DNA of 64,000 nucleotides from an uncultured Bacteroidota bacterium (GTDB taxonomy: Bacteria > Bacteroidota > Bacteroidia > Chitinophagales > Chitinophagaceae): the NCBI GenBank assembly GCA_903927185.1, contig CAIYLW010000084.1, forward strand, positions 124,001 to 188,000. The letters run 5' to 3'. The position numbers were made by a program, and so were the translations under genes. Shown here one piece after another: positions 1 through 7,714 of this stretch. The notes below the pieces were generated by a model. That model was not told the DNA's origin and searched no databases. It worked only from the letters and a program-made list of their open reading frames with translations. Every line of letters begins with the position of its first letter. Within the stretch, counting starts at the first letter, position 1.

Positions 1-859
1 CTTGTTCCATGATTTCCAATACAGCCAATGCAGCTGCGCATGCCAAATGATTTCCACCAAATGTGGTGCCTAGCATATAATGTTTTGAATGAATTTTTGG
101 TGAGATAGAAATCCCTGCAACAGGAAATCCATTCCCCATACCTTTAGCCATTGAATAGATATCTGCATTAATACCACTATGATCGTGTGCGTAAAACTTT
201 CCGGTTCTACCATACCCACACTGTACACTATCAGCAATAAATACTGCATTGTACTGATTGCATAGCTTACGGATTGTTTGCAAAAATTCAATAGAAGCTA
301 CATTGATTCCTCCCACTCCTTGTATTCCTTCAATAATTACAGAAGACACATTATTGCCATTAACATCGAAATATGCTTTGAGTGCTTCAATATTATTGAA
401 TGGAAGAAATACCACATTGTCGGTTTGATTAACAGGTGCTACAATATTTGGATTATCTGTAGCCGCAACAGCAAGAGAAGTTCTACCATGAAAGGCTTTT
501 GTAAATGATACAATTATTTTGCGTCCATTATAAAATGAAGCTGCTTTAAGTGCATTCTCATTTGCTTCTGCTCCACTATTGCAAAGAAAAAGTTGGTAGT
601 CTTCTTTGCCACTAAGATCGCCTAATTTACTTGCTAGTTCTTCTTGTATCGGTATTTTAATTGAATTGGAATAAAAGCCTAGTTTATTTAATTGATCAGT
701 TAAACGTTTTACATAATGAGGATGCGTGTGGCCAATTGAAATAACTGCGTGGCCTCCATAAAGGTCCAGATACTCTTGGCCTTGGTTATCCCATACATAA
801 GAGCCTAAAGCTTTTGTAATAGTGATATTGTTTATTGGGTAAACGTCGAAAAGTTTCAT
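1..859 (-). CDS. argD: acetylornithine/succinylornithine aminotransferase, partial
   Basis: Class III PLP aminotransferase that converts N-acyl-glutamate semialdehyde to N-acyl-ornithine in arginine synthesis. The start is ATG at 859 (MKLFDVYPIN) and the gene leaves the window at base 1, leaving about 286 residues. Visible motifs are the early GGHAVISIGHTHP segment, the NSGAEANENALK phosphate-binding region, the IIEGIQGVGG/ADSVQCGYGRTG PLP-contact region, and SMAKGMGNGFP, which holds the PLP lysine. It lies 62 bp downstream of argC in the same direction, as the fourth gene of the operon. The sequence cannot show whether the acyl group is acetyl or succinyl; some Bacteroidetes are known to use succinylated intermediates. 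Confidence 0.9.
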   Translation of the reverse strand, partial: MKLFDVYPINNITITKALGSYVWDNQGQEYLDLYGGHAVISIGHTHPHYVKRLTDQLNKLGFYSNSIKIPIQEELASKLGDLSGKEDYQLFLCNSGAEANENALKAASFYNGRKIIVSFTKAFHGRTSLAVAATDNPNIVAPVNQTDNVVFLPFNNIEALKAYFDVNGNNVSSVIIEGIQGVGGINVASIEFLQTIRKLCNQYNAVFIADSVQCGYGRTGKFYAHDHSGINADIYSMAKGMGNGFPVAGISISPKIHSKHYMLGTTFGGNHLACAAALAVLEIMEQ

Positions 860-921
860 ACTATTTTTTTAAAAGGTTTGAATTCAGTTTAAGTTTAGTA
901 TTAGGGCAAACTACGTTTCTA

Positions 922-1932
922 TTAAAAATAGTTTGCCTTAAGTCGTAGCCCCGAAACTTCATTTAAACCAAAAAGAATATTCATATTCTGAACTGCTTGT
1001 CCAGAAGCGCCTTTAAGTAAATTATCAATTGTAGAGTGAATGGCAATTTTATCGCCCTGTTTTTCTATATGTATCAAGCACTTATTGGTATTTATAACTT
1101 GTTTTAAATCAATCATTGAATCACAAACATGAGTAAATGCGGTATCCGCATAAAAAGCTAAGTATATTTTTTTCACTTCCTCTAAACTAAGTTTAGATTT
1201 TGTAACACTTGTGGTGTAAATGCCTCGTGTAAAGTCGCCTCTCCAAGGTACAAAGTGAATTAAGTCTTTTGTATTTAAATTATTTCCGGATGCCTGTTGA
1301 AGTGATTCACCAATTTCTTTTAGGTGTTGATGTTGGAGGGTTTTATAGGCAGAGACATTATTTGCACGCCAACTAAAGTGTGAGGTGTTAGTTAGGCTTT
1401 GCCCTGCTCCAGTAGACCCTGTGATCCCTGTGGTATATACCTCTTCAAGAATTCCTGTAGAAGCAAGTGGTATTAACCCTAATTGAATAGCGGTTGCAAA
1501 ACAACCTGGATTAGCAATATTATGTGCGATACTGATAGCTTTTTTGTTTAGTTCAGGCAAGCCGTAAACAAAAGCACGATCTGAATGAATATTATGGTCA
1601 TTTAATCGAAAGTCTTGCGATAAATCGATAATTCTTATTTGAGAGGCAACACTATTTTCAGCTAAGAATTTCCTGGCATCTCCATGACCCACACAAAGAA
1701 ATAAGACGTCAATATCTTGTTCAAGATGTTCTGCAAAAACTAAATTTGTTTCTCCGATGAGATCGTTGTGAACTTTATATAGTGGATTGCCAGCATTACT
1801 TTTACTATGCACGAAGCGAATTTCTACATTGGGATGATTAATTAGTAGGCGAATTAATTCGCCCCCGGTATAACCGGCACCTCCAACAATGCCTACTTGA
1901 ATCTTCTTATTTTCATTCCCCACTTTAGCCAT
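922..1932 (-). CDS. argC: N-acetyl-gamma-glutamyl-phosphate reductase
   Basis: NADP-dependent reductase making N-acyl-glutamate 5-semialdehyde, the substrate of the neighbouring aminotransferase. The protein is 336 aa. It has an N-terminal Rossmann motif (VGIVGGAGYTGGEL, about residues 13-26) and the active-site cysteine in ANPGCFATAIQLGL (near residue 143), followed by the TGSTGAGQSL segment. Length matches the class with a cysteine near 140-150. It sits 21 bp after argG and 62 bp before argD, so it is almost certainly co-transcribed with them. Confidence 0.95.
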   Translation of the reverse strand: MAKVGNENKKIQVGIVGGAGYTGGELIRLLINHPNVEIRFVHSKSNAGNPLYKVHNDLIGETNLVFAEHLEQDIDVLFLCVGHGDARKFLAENSVASQIRIIDLSQDFRLNDHNIHSDRAFVYGLPELNKKAISIAHNIANPGCFATAIQLGLIPLASTGILEEVYTTGITGSTGAGQSLTNTSHFSWRANNVSAYKTLQHQHLKEIGESLQQASGNNLNTKDLIHFVPWRGDFTRGIYTTSVTKSKLSLEEVKKIYLAFYADTAFTHVCDSMIDLKQVINTNKCLIHIEKQGDKIAIHSTIDNLLKGASGQAVQNMNILFGLNEVSGLRLKANYF

Positions 1933-1953
1933 GATTAATAATTTTCCTGGTTA

Positions 1954-3153
1954 TTAAGAATTTTGATTCACTTTATGCCAGATTGAAATTTGGTTACCAA
2001 AAATTTTGCTAAAACCTCTTACATCTTCCCCTGTAAATCCAGTATTCATTTCACCGTATTTTCCGAATTTACTATTCATTAAATCAAAAGCAGATTCTAT
2101 TCCAATTATATGGAAACGATAAGGTAATAATTGAACAAATACATCTCCAGTAACGTTTTCCTGACTATGAGTTAGAAATGCTTCAATGTCGCGCATTACG
2201 GGGTCAAGTATTTGTCCTTCATGAAGCCAATTTCCGTAGAACTGTGCTAATTGATCTTTCCATCCCAATTGCCATTTTGTTAATACATGTTTTTCCAATG
2301 CATGGTGTGCTTTTAAAATAACCATTGGCGCGGCTGCTTCAAATCCAACACGACCTTTAATACCAATAATAGTGTCTCCTACGTGAATGTCTCTGCCTAT
2401 GCCATAAGTTCCAGCAATGCTTTGTAAATATTGAATAGCTTTAGCAGGATCTTGGAACTTTAGATCGTCAATGGCTTTTAGTTCTCCTTTTTCGAAATGC
2501 AATTTTATTTCTCTGCTTTCAGTAGAGGTAACCTGTGTAGGCCATGCCTCTTCAGGAAGGATTCCTTTCGAATTCAATGTTTCTTTTCCGCCTACACTTG
2601 TACCCCACAATCCTTTGTTGATAGAATACATTGATTTTTCGAAATTAATATTTACTCCTTTTTCTTTGAGGTAAGAAATTTCTGCTTCTCTACTCAACTT
2701 CAAATCACGAATGGGAGTTATAATCTCAACACCTGGAATCATGATATGGAAAATCATATCAAAACGTACTTGATCATTTCCTGCACCAGTACTGCCATGT
2801 GCAACAGCATCTGCGTTTAATTTTTTTGCGTGTTCTGCAATATGCAATGCCTGACTTAACCTTTCGGCACTAACACTTAAAGGGTAGGTGTTGTTTTTTA
2901 AAACATTACCAAAAATCAAAAACTTGATGATACTGTCGTAATAAGAATTTACAGCATTAACTGTAGTATGAGTTTTCACCCCCAAGTTATAAGCATGTTG
3001 CTCGATATGTTTTAGTTCTTCATCTGTAAAACCACCAGTATTTACTAGAATAGAATGAACTTCGTATCCTTTGTCTTCGCTAAGATATTTAACGCAATAG
3101 GTAGTGTCTAATCCCCCACTAAAACCTAATACAACTTTCTTTACTTCACTCAT
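1954..3153 (-). CDS. argG: argininosuccinate synthase
   Basis: ATP-dependent ligation of citrulline and aspartate to argininosuccinate. The 399-aa protein starts with the PP-loop ATP-binding motif SGGLDTTYC (about residues 12-20). It also has AHGSTGAGNDQVRF, typical of the nucleotide/citrulline-binding region, and KGRVGFEAAAPM further on. It begins 24 bp after the GNAT gene and ends 21 bp before argC. The order GNAT-argG-argC-argD is a usual Bacteroidetes arginine operon layout. Confidence 0.95.
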   Translation of the reverse strand: MSEVKKVVLGFSGGLDTTYCVKYLSEDKGYEVHSILVNTGGFTDEELKHIEQHAYNLGVKTHTTVNAVNSYYDSIIKFLIFGNVLKNNTYPLSVSAERLSQALHIAEHAKKLNADAVAHGSTGAGNDQVRFDMIFHIMIPGVEIITPIRDLKLSREAEISYLKEKGVNINFEKSMYSINKGLWGTSVGGKETLNSKGILPEEAWPTQVTSTESREIKLHFEKGELKAIDDLKFQDPAKAIQYLQSIAGTYGIGRDIHVGDTIIGIKGRVGFEAAAPMVILKAHHALEKHVLTKWQLGWKDQLAQFYGNWLHEGQILDPVMRDIEAFLTHSQENVTGDVFVQLLPYRFHIIGIESAFDLMNSKFGKYGEMNTGFTGEDVRGFSKIFGNQISIWHKVNQNS

Positions 3154-3177
3154 GATTTAAAAATTAAATAGTAAGAA

Positions 3178-3894
3178 TTAAAAAGTAAAAAAATTGCGGA
3201 AGAAAGTTTTTTGTTTGATATCGCTCCCGCCTCCATTTCCTACTTCTTTCTTTTTGAATATGTTCAAAAGTTTACTTTGTTTTATTTTCATAAAACGTTC
3301 GTATAGCTTGGATTTCTGTTTGAATTCTTCTGCTGTCTCCTCTGGTTTAAAATGATCGGCTGGATCGTATAACATCGCAGTACACATGCAATTTTTCTTT
3401 TCCTTACTCATAAGGATATCATAGTTGACACAACTTTTACATCCTGCCCAGAATTCTTCATCATCCGTTAATTCGCTATAGGTTACTGGTTCATAACCCA
3501 AGTCGCTATTAATCTTCATCACAGCAAGACCAGTAGTTAATCCAAATATTTTCGAATCCGGGTACAATACTCTAGAGAGATCAAAGATTTTTTTCTTAAT
3601 TGTTTTTGCAACGCCACTTTTTCGATATTCTGGAGATACAATTAAGCCGCTATTAGCTACAAACTTACCATGACCCCATGCCTCAATATAGCAAAACCCA
3701 ACCCATTGGCCCAGTTTAGTAACGGCGATGACGGCTTTTCCATCAAGCATTTTGGCTGCTACGTATTCAGGTGATCTTTTAGCAATACCCGTGCCTCTAG
3801 CTTTGGCCGATGATTCCATTTCCTCAGTAATGCGTTGTGCAAAATGTGTATCAAGGTGAGTGGCAACCTTGACAATGATTTCCTTAGTTTCCAA
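3178..3894 (-). CDS. GNAT N-acetyltransferase, probable first enzyme of arginine synthesis (ArgA-like)
   Basis: First gene of the arginine operon, 238 aa, starting at a TTG codon (METKEI). The next in-frame ATG (METS-like, near residue 26) would remove the first strand. The acetyl-CoA fold is visible as VIAVTKLGQWVGFCYIE, then VSPEYRKSGVAKTIKKKI (the R/Q-x-x-G-x-A pyrophosphate loop, about residues 87-102) and LTTGLAVMKINSDLGYEPV. From context it probably makes N-acyl-glutamate, replacing classical ArgA/ArgJ. Odd: a cysteine cluster C152-x2-C155 and C169-x-C171 follows the GNAT core and looks like a metal or redox site. The last ~60 residues are Lys-rich and non-conserved-looking. The acyl donor is unknown. 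Confidence 0.8.
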   Translation of the reverse strand: METKEIIVKVATHLDTHFAQRITEEMESSAKARGTGIAKRSPEYVAAKMLDGKAVIAVTKLGQWVGFCYIEAWGHGKFVANSGLIVSPEYRKSGVAKTIKKKIFDLSRVLYPDSKIFGLTTGLAVMKINSDLGYEPVTYSELTDDEEFWAGCKSCVNYDILMSKEKKNCMCTAMLYDPADHFKPEETAEEFKQKSKLYERFMKIKQSKLLNIFKKKEVGNGGGSDIKQKTFFRNFFTF

Positions 3895-3961
3895 CTTTGT
3901 ATATATTATAAGTGTAAACAGAAAACACGTATAGTGTAGATTATGTATTGGGGATTTTCCA

Positions 3962-3997
3962 CTGATAGGGGCAAGTGCCAGTTGCTCGTCCTATCAG
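3962..3997. repeat. inverted repeat in arginine operon leader
   Basis: Perfect 8-bp arms CTGATAGG (3962-3969) and CCTATCAG (3990-3997), with a nested GCAA/TTGC pair (3971-3974/3982-3985) in the loop. It would fold as a hairpin in an mRNA starting upstream of the GNAT gene, about 70 nt before its start codon. It could be an RNA leader structure or an operator. Confidence 0.5.
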
Positions 3998-3999
3998 AA

Positions 4000-4018
4000 A
4001 CCGCGTCGAGGTCGCGGT
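4000..4018. repeat. GC-rich inverted repeat in arginine operon leader
   Basis: Perfect 6-bp arms ACCGCG (4000-4005) and CGCGGT (4013-4018) around a 7-nt loop, two bases from the neighbouring hairpin at 3962-3997. The pair forms a tandem-hairpin unit upstream of the GNAT gene. Confidence 0.5.
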
Positions 4019-4189
4019 AAACAATTGAAAGCAGCCTTCGTTGAAAACATCGGTAAAGATGCAGACAATTGCAAAGGATTTATAGATGTAAAAAACTGCT
4101 TCACTGTTAACTGATTTTCTATGAGGGCTCAAAAGTATAAAAATTTAATAGAATATGCTTTAATTATTTGTATTTTTTCATTTTTAACC

Positions 4190-4203
4190 CTAACGGCCGT
4201 TAG
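4190..4203. repeat. 14-bp perfect palindrome
   Basis: CTAACGGCCGTTAG has no central spacer. It directly follows the leftward terminator of the barrel gene and lies about 300 bp upstream of the arginine operon. It may be a dimeric-regulator site; nothing ties it to a specific protein. Confidence 0.4.
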
Positions 4204-4204
4204 T

Positions 4205-4235
4205 AAAAAAGCCACTCTAAATAAACAGAACGGCT
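4205..4235 (-). terminator. intrinsic terminator after the first barrel-protein gene
   Basis: On the minus strand a 9-bp stem (AGCCGTTCT with AGAGTGGCT, two G-U pairs) closes an 8-nt loop and is followed by six Ts (plus-strand A run 4205-4210). It lies 22 bp beyond the stop codon at 4257, so it ends that transcript before the arginine operon. Confidence 0.7.
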
Positions 4236-4256
4236 ACATAACAACAATAAAACAAA

Positions 4257-7088
4257 CTATTCGCCTCGATCACCTTTAAAGTTGCGCATTTCACCGGGGC
4301 CTCTGTCGCCACCCATACGCATCATATTATTCATAGGGTTATTTCCTCTTTGCATTTGGCCAGGAGCACCAAATTTTCTAAGATTGTAAGTGAAGCTGAT
4401 CATAAAGTATCTCTTCAATACTTCTGTTTGAATATCTTGAATAGTATTACTAGAAACGGTTCTACGAATACTCACATTTTGATTTAAGAGATCGAAAATA
4501 TAGAACTTGATTTCGCCCTCTTTTTTCTTAAATAATTGTTTTGAAAGACTGGCATTCAAGAGAGGGATATTAGTGTTAAAGCCAGCACTCTGACCTGTAT
4601 TAATAATATAATTAAAATCTGAAGCTAATATCCATCCGCTCTTTGTATAATAAGTGGCTTCTGTTATAAAAATTTGATTAAAATAATCTGCATTTTGTTT
4701 CGGTTGTAAAGTATACCGAGCAAAATTAAATGTTGAATTTGAAGAGAAATTCATATCGAAATTATCTTTCAAATTCGTAGTCCATTTAATCATACCCCCA
4801 ACCGTAGAATTTTTAGTGTAGTTACTTTTAAGATTTATGAGACCCTGACTTTGATTGTAGGAAAAGTTGCCAGTAAAACTCATATTACTTTTGGGTTTCT
4901 TAAATGGAAAACCGTAATTGAAATATCCTGAAGCGCTGTATGTTCCATTTAAATTAACAGGCTGAGTAATTTGTGCCCCACTAGGTAAAACGATTACGGA
5001 ATTTTGGATATCGTTTTGAATAGCGCTAGCGTTTATAGTAGCGAAGAAAACATGTTGTGTAAAAACATCGAAAGATGAATACAATATTCTCAAATTATGC
5101 GTGAACTGTTGTTTAAGTGTTGGGTTACCTAAAACAATATTTAATGGGTTTGTATTGTCAGTAACAGGTTGTAATTGTGATGCGCTAGGTTGTGAAGTTC
5201 GTCCGGAGTAATTAAATCGAAGGTTCTTTGTTTTTGTAAAATCGTAACGAAAGGTTGCAGTTGGATAGAAGTTGATATAATGTTGTTTAATGGCACTATC
5301 CTTTGTTAGATTATTACTGGTTAAATCACCCACTTGCATTCCAGAGCCAATACTGAAATTCATCAATTTCTTTTGTAGCCGGTAACTTAATGTTGCCCTA
5401 TTAGCATTATAAATATTTTCAAATGTGTTACTTAAATTCGGGACTAATAAGTCATACTGATTATTTATTTTATTTAAACCATAAGTGTGTTTTCCATTCG
5501 TATTGTCGCTGAAAGAATAATTATAATTTAGTTCAATTAATTGGCCTTTACCAATGGGTTCAGTATAAGAAAAAGTGGTGCTCACATTTTTCCCATTAGC
5601 AGTACTATTATTAATTTGATTAATAGTATCTATTCTATTCTGTGTAAAATATTGATTGATAGAATTGTTAGTTCCCTTCCCGTCATTGCCAGAACCCCCA
5701 AATACAACTCCAATTGAATAGGTACGACCTTTCTTTGCGAATTTGTGGCGGAATGTTGCATCCATTGATCCATTATAACCATTATTGATAGTATTGCTCT
5801 GAGCCGCTGAATTAACAAGGTTTACTTTTCCTTTTGTACTTGCAGTTTGTGTGTTGTTATCATTCTCAGTATGTTGAAAATTAATATTAGGTCGCAGTAT
5901 TAAACTATTACTACTATCAAACTGTGTTTCAATATTAAAATTCACCCGATTATTTTGATTGCGATTAATTCCAGCAATAATATTGTTACTCAAATTTGAG
6001 GAATCTGGATTTCCGCTGACCAGGGTTTGGGTAAAGTTTTTTTGATTGGTATATGTATTTTGGTCGTTATAAAAATAACTTCCTGATGCTTGTGTTTTCT
6101 TGCCCCAATTATCTCGATAATTTAAACCGCCAGCCCAAGTATTAATGATGCCGCTACTACTATTTGTTGCTCCTGTGTTTAAGCTAGCGCCGCCTCTATT
6201 TCCGCCACCACCTCCAAACAAGTTTTGGCCTGTAAAGTTTTGTTTATTTACATTATTGCCTTGGCCAATTAAGGTGAGTTGGCGATCGCCATCATATTTA
6301 CTTAAACTTAGATTATTGTCATATACGCCTTCGTCACCAGTGCTGCCACCACCAACTGAAATTTTGCCAAAGTAACCCTTGCGTTTATCTTTTCTAGTAG
6401 TAATATTAATAGTCTTTACTCTATTGCCATCATCAAATCCTGTAAATGCACTTTGATCACTTAGTGCATCATATACTTGGATTTTATCAATTACATCAGG
6501 GGGTAGATTTTTGGTTGCCAATTTTGGATCATCTCCAAAGAATCTTTTGCCATCAACTAAAATTCTTTGTACAGTTTCACCCTGTGCTTTTATGCTTCCA
6601 TCTTTATCAACATCAATACCAGGTAACTTTTTTAATAAATCTTCTGCTACTGCATTTGGCTTTGTTTTAAAACTAGATGCATTAAATTCTATGGTATCTT
6701 TTTTTATAATAATTGGAGATTGTGTAACAGTAACATTTCCTAAATCATGTGATTTAGGTTGTAAATAAATGGTGCCAACATTTAAATCTGGATTTGATTT
6801 AGTTAAATAAATGTTTTTACGGTAAGGCTCGTAACTTTGAAAACTAATTTGAAGAATCAAAGGTTTAAGAGCTAAGTTTTTTAATTCAAATAGGCCATCT
6901 GTTTTTGCTAGGCCAAATATTTCAAGAGTAGAATCTTTTGCATCAATTATAGTAACTGTTGCGTCCTTCAAAGTTTGTTTTGATATTGAATCTATTAACT
7001 TACCTTTTATTGAGCCAGTTGTTTGTGATATAGCTTTACTAGAAAGGGCTGTAAGAAATAAAATTATGCAAAATTTAGGTATAGTCAT
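4257..7088 (-). CDS. outer membrane beta-barrel protein with carboxypeptidase-regulatory N-terminal domain (TonB-receptor-like)
   Basis: About 943 aa from the ATG at 7088, chosen because MTIPKFCIILFLTALSSKA is a clean signal peptide; an ATG seven codons earlier (7109) is the alternative. Order: signal peptide; carboxypeptidase-regulatory-like beta-sandwich (GSIKGKLIDSISKQTLKDA); plug-like segment (AEDLLKKLPGIDVDKDGSI, ILVDGKRFFGDDPKLATKNL); long Asn/Ser/Thr-rich beta-barrel with many aromatic strand ends. There is no clear TonB box. The C-terminus is Met/Gly/Arg-rich (GDRGPGEMRN) rather than ending on an aromatic residue. The family (outer membrane beta-barrel, OMP_b-brl_3 type) is often annotated as TonB-dependent receptor; the substrate is unknown. 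A close paralogue lies at 19189-21996. Confidence 0.85.
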   Translation of the reverse strand: MTIPKFCIILFLTALSSKAISQTTGSIKGKLIDSISKQTLKDATVTIIDAKDSTLEIFGLAKTDGLFELKNLALKPLILQISFQSYEPYRKNIYLTKSNPDLNVGTIYLQPKSHDLGNVTVTQSPIIIKKDTIEFNASSFKTKPNAVAEDLLKKLPGIDVDKDGSIKAQGETVQRILVDGKRFFGDDPKLATKNLPPDVIDKIQVYDALSDQSAFTGFDDGNRVKTINITTRKDKRKGYFGKISVGGGSTGDEGVYDNNLSLSKYDGDRQLTLIGQGNNVNKQNFTGQNLFGGGGGNRGGASLNTGATNSSSGIINTWAGGLNYRDNWGKKTQASGSYFYNDQNTYTNQKNFTQTLVSGNPDSSNLSNNIIAGINRNQNNRVNFNIETQFDSSNSLILRPNINFQHTENDNNTQTASTKGKVNLVNSAAQSNTINNGYNGSMDATFRHKFAKKGRTYSIGVVFGGSGNDGKGTNNSINQYFTQNRIDTINQINNSTANGKNVSTTFSYTEPIGKGQLIELNYNYSFSDNTNGKHTYGLNKINNQYDLLVPNLSNTFENIYNANRATLSYRLQKKLMNFSIGSGMQVGDLTSNNLTKDSAIKQHYINFYPTATFRYDFTKTKNLRFNYSGRTSQPSASQLQPVTDNTNPLNIVLGNPTLKQQFTHNLRILYSSFDVFTQHVFFATINASAIQNDIQNSVIVLPSGAQITQPVNLNGTYSASGYFNYGFPFKKPKSNMSFTGNFSYNQSQGLINLKSNYTKNSTVGGMIKWTTNLKDNFDMNFSSNSTFNFARYTLQPKQNADYFNQIFITEATYYTKSGWILASDFNYIINTGQSAGFNTNIPLLNASLSKQLFKKKEGEIKFYIFDLLNQNVSIRRTVSSNTIQDIQTEVLKRYFMISFTYNLRKFGAPGQMQRGNNPMNNMMRMGGDRGPGEMRNFKGDRGE

Positions 7089-7294
7089 TTTGTTAAAGAA
7101 TATAAACATAAACGAGTTAAACTGAACTCGAAGTATAAAATCAAATGCAAGCTAGTTTTACATTAGCGAAGGAATTTAATTAAATCGGTGAACTCTTGTA
7201 AAGTATAGGCAGGGTAACAAACTTTATAATAAGTAAAAAAGGATGGGTGGTAAATTGAGCAGTTTTAAATAGTTCAATTGGGTTATTTTTTTAT

Positions 7295-7302
7295 TATTTT
7301 TG
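7295..7302 (+). promoter_or_regulatory. Bacteroidetes -7 promoter element (YHS lipoprotein gene)
   Basis: TATTTTTG fits TAnnTTTG exactly and would give a leader of about 25 nt before the ATG at 7332. Confidence 0.5.
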
Positions 7303-7331
7303 ACTTCAATTCTATCTAAAAATTATAGATC

Positions 7332-7646
7332 ATGGCAAACAACTTCAAATTTTTATTAATTGGGATTACATTTCTGGCGGCATGTAATACAAATTCTAAT
7401 ACAGAAAAAATACCCGCAGCTGCACCGGCTGCTACTGCTATCATGCCAGCTGATTCAACTAAATCTTACGATCAGGCATTAATTGACAACAAGAAAGATC
7501 CTTCATGCGGAATGCCTGTTACTGCTGGAGTATCTGACACCTTGCATTTTAAAAATAAAGTACTGGGATTTTGTTCAACAGAATGTAAAGATTCTTTTTT
7601 GAAAGATGCGGATAAAATCTTTGCAACTGTGGAGTATAAAAAATAA
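7332..7646 (+). CDS. YHS domain-containing lipoprotein
   Basis: 104 aa with a lipoprotein signal (FKFLLIGITFLAACN, lipobox cysteine near residue 18), then an Ala/Pro-rich linker. The YHS-type metal-binding domain runs from DPSCGMPVTAG through the second cysteine pair region GFCSTECKDSFL. YHS domains occur in copper- or heavy-metal-handling proteins, so a periplasm-facing metal-binding role is likely but unproven. It is a single gene with its own promoter element upstream and a strong terminator downstream. Confidence 0.85.
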   Translation: MANNFKFLLIGITFLAACNTNSNTEKIPAAAPAATAIMPADSTKSYDQALIDNKKDPSCGMPVTAGVSDTLHFKNKVLGFCSTECKDSFLKDADKIFATVEYKK

Positions 7647-7660
7647 AGCTATCTAAATTC

Positions 7661-7704
7661 AAAAGCCGCTCCTTATCCGATTAATCAGATGGAGCGGCTT
7701 TTTT
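7661..7704. terminator. bidirectional intrinsic terminator
   Basis: 12-bp perfect stem AAAAGCCGCTCC (7661-7672) / GGAGCGGCTTTT (7691-7702) with an 18-nt loop, flanked by A and T runs. It serves the rightward YHS gene and the leftward helicase gene, which converge here. Confidence 0.9.
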
Positions 7705-7714
7705 ATGAATATCA

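Larger units (their letters stand above)
3895..4256. other. 362-bp gene-free region: arginine operon leader and terminator of the upstream barrel gene
   Basis: It lies between the barrel-protein gene (stop at 4257) and the GNAT gene, both read leftward. It holds a leftward intrinsic terminator (4205-4235), a 14-bp perfect palindrome (4190-4203) and two GC-rich inverted repeats (4000-4018 and 3962-3997) in otherwise AT-rich sequence. No TAnnTTTG element is placed well for the GNAT gene. On the + strand 3935-4114 is open without a convincing start codon. Confidence 0.6.

Noticed and set aside
3962..4018. Resemblance of the tandem hairpins to a hammerhead ribozyme or tRNA arm
   Set aside because: The hammerhead core CUGANGA/GAAA arrangement is not met, and the 7-nt loop is not a tRNA T-loop; no acceptor stem can be built.
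3935..4114. Rightward open frame reading ...GKQLKAAFVENIGK..., ending TGA
   Set aside because: Codons look expression-like but there is no ATG, GTG or TTG start at a sensible place and no recognised family. Kept only as an alternative explanation of the leader region.
3941..4132. 63-codon leftward frame before the arginine operon
   Set aside because: It covers the hairpin region, has no promoter or family resemblance, and its composition follows the inverted repeats.
4120..4278. 52-codon rightward frame with one hydrophobic helix
   Set aside because: It runs through the leftward terminator and into the 3' end of the barrel gene, with no promoter.
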